Shown one piece after another: positions 63,574 to 64,000 of a DNA stretch of 64,000 nucleotides. The first letter of the stretch is position 1, and every line of letters begins with the position of its first letter. The position numbers and the translations under genes were made by a program. This DNA comes from Thermodesulfobium acidiphilum. Its GTDB lineage: Bacteria > Thermodesulfobiota > Thermodesulfobiia > Thermodesulfobiales > Thermodesulfobiaceae. The stretch is from positions 1 through 64,000 of the forward strand of contig NZ_CP020921.1 of NCBI RefSeq assembly GCF_003057965.1, written 5' to 3'. The notes beneath the pieces are model-generated. The model saw only the letters and a list, made by a program, of their open reading frames with translations, was not told the origin of the DNA and made no database searches.

Positions 63574-64000
63574 TTGAAATGCTAAGACTTTTTATGAATT
63601 TTATTTCTCTAAGCTCTTCAAAGATTTTTAAAAACGGCTTTTCTGAAACTGCTTCAATCAAAAGGGATACCTTAAGTTCTTCTTTCTCAAAGTTACAGGA
63701 CATATCGTGCGAGAGCACAACAACTTTGTTTTTAGCAAGAATGCTGGAGAGTTTTGTTTGTGCCTCTTCTTTGTCACACGATTTGATTGAAATGTTTAAT
63801 ATTCTTATTTCTCTCTTTATTAAGCTGCTTAACTTTCTAAGTATGGTTAAAGGTATAAGGGAAGATATCGTACCAAAGGCCACCAACAGATATAATCCTG
63901 AACCGATACAAAGACCTAAGATCATATTGAGAAATATCAATGCAGCAGTTGTTAGCCCTTGTACCTCACCCCTGGTTTTAAGTATTACACCTGCTCCCAA
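63563..64000 (-). CDS. MgtC/SapB family protein, partial (continues past window end)
   Basis: The visible 145 residues are the C-terminal part. Seen: the MgtC segment GAGVILKTRGEVQGLTTAALIF, followed by a membrane helix (about 24-48) and a cytoplasmic C-terminal ACT-like domain (75-145). MgtC/SapB proteins are membrane proteins linked to magnesium homeostasis and intracellular survival in pathogens, with unclear biochemistry. The N-terminal membrane segments lie beyond the edge of the window. Start therefore unknown. Confidence 0.85.
   Translation of the reverse strand: MGAGVILKTRGEVQGLTTAALIFLNMILGLCIGSGLYLLVAFGTISSLIPLTILRKLSSLIKREIRILNISIKSCDKEEAQTKLSSILAKNKVVVLSHDMSCNFEKEELKVSLLIEAVSEKPFLKIFEELREIKFIKSLSISTKE

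Overview
The window is a low-GC, gene-dense chromosome segment that begins at the replication-initiation locus and ends inside an MgtC-family gene. The organism reads as a motile, diderm (LPS-bearing), anaerobic bacterium. Lipid A and Kdo genes, BamA and an OmpH/Skp chaperone show an outer membrane. A nickel CO dehydrogenase with its maturation ATPase points to anaerobic one-carbon metabolism. CheC, CheD, FapA and a SwrB-like protein give the motility locus a Firmicutes-like flavour. The combination fits Thermodesulfobium or a relative, but that name is an inference from gene content and base composition. No tRNA, rRNA, CRISPR array, insertion sequence or prophage was found.

Layout. (1) 1-8.5 kb: dnaA, a DnaA-box-rich oriC-like gap, dnaN, recF, a DciA-like DUF721 gene, gyrB and gyrA. 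(2) 8.5-10.2 kb: a polyprenyl diphosphate synthase and a PilZ flagellar-brake protein. (3) 10.3-26.6 kb: one long co-directional flagellar and chemotaxis run from fliA to flgB and a lytic transglycosylase. Chemotaxis genes cheB-cheR-cheC-cheD sit between fliP and fliQ. An flhX-like gene with no normal start codon directly follows flhB. (4) 26.7-30.7 kb: a PAS-GGDEF diguanylate cyclase, a fosmidomycin-resistance-type exporter and an intact MORN-repeat protein. (5) 30.8-34 kb: cooC, cooS and a MOSC protein. (6) 34-36.8 kb: a gene-decay zone with an adenine-deaminase remnant, a frameshifted MORN gene and a frameshifted secreted metalloprotease; one intact MBL-fold gene lies inside it. (7) 36.9-44.6 kb: an MFS carrier, groES-groEL behind a clear promoter and CIRCE-like operator, a chemoreceptor, an MGMT-type DNA repair gene, a secreted OB-fold-like protein and another MBL protein. 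(8) 44.7-49.3 kb: a gamma-glutamyltransferase family enzyme, a GlcE-GlcD-like fusion oxidoreductase and a peroxiredoxin with a large operator-like palindrome. (9) 49.4-61.4 kb: envelope genes: acyltransferase, rmlA-long, rmlD, bamA, skp, lpxD, lpxC, fabZ, lpxA, kdsA, kdsD, kdsC, lptC. (10) 61.4-64 kb: a cyclopropane fatty-acid synthase-type enzyme, a TauE/SafE exporter and a partial MgtC protein.

Working together, genes in region 3 encode the export gate (FliO, P, Q, R, FlhB), part of the stator (MotB, FliL, a MotE-like protein), the sigma-28 factor and a complete adaptation and phosphorelay set (CheA, W, Y, B, R, C, D). MotA, FlhA, FlhF and FlhG are not in the window. Region 9 is a near-continuous pathway for outer-membrane assembly and lipid A-Kdo synthesis.

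The most notable observations are two conserved genes without ATG, GTG or TTG starts (flhX-like at 21081 and lpxC near 56425), the gene-decay zone, the fused GlcE/GlcD enzyme, the CxxC-type D-cluster motif in CooS, and the perfect 13-bp-arm palindrome in front of the peroxiredoxin. Nothing in the window is convincing as a wholly new multi-gene system.
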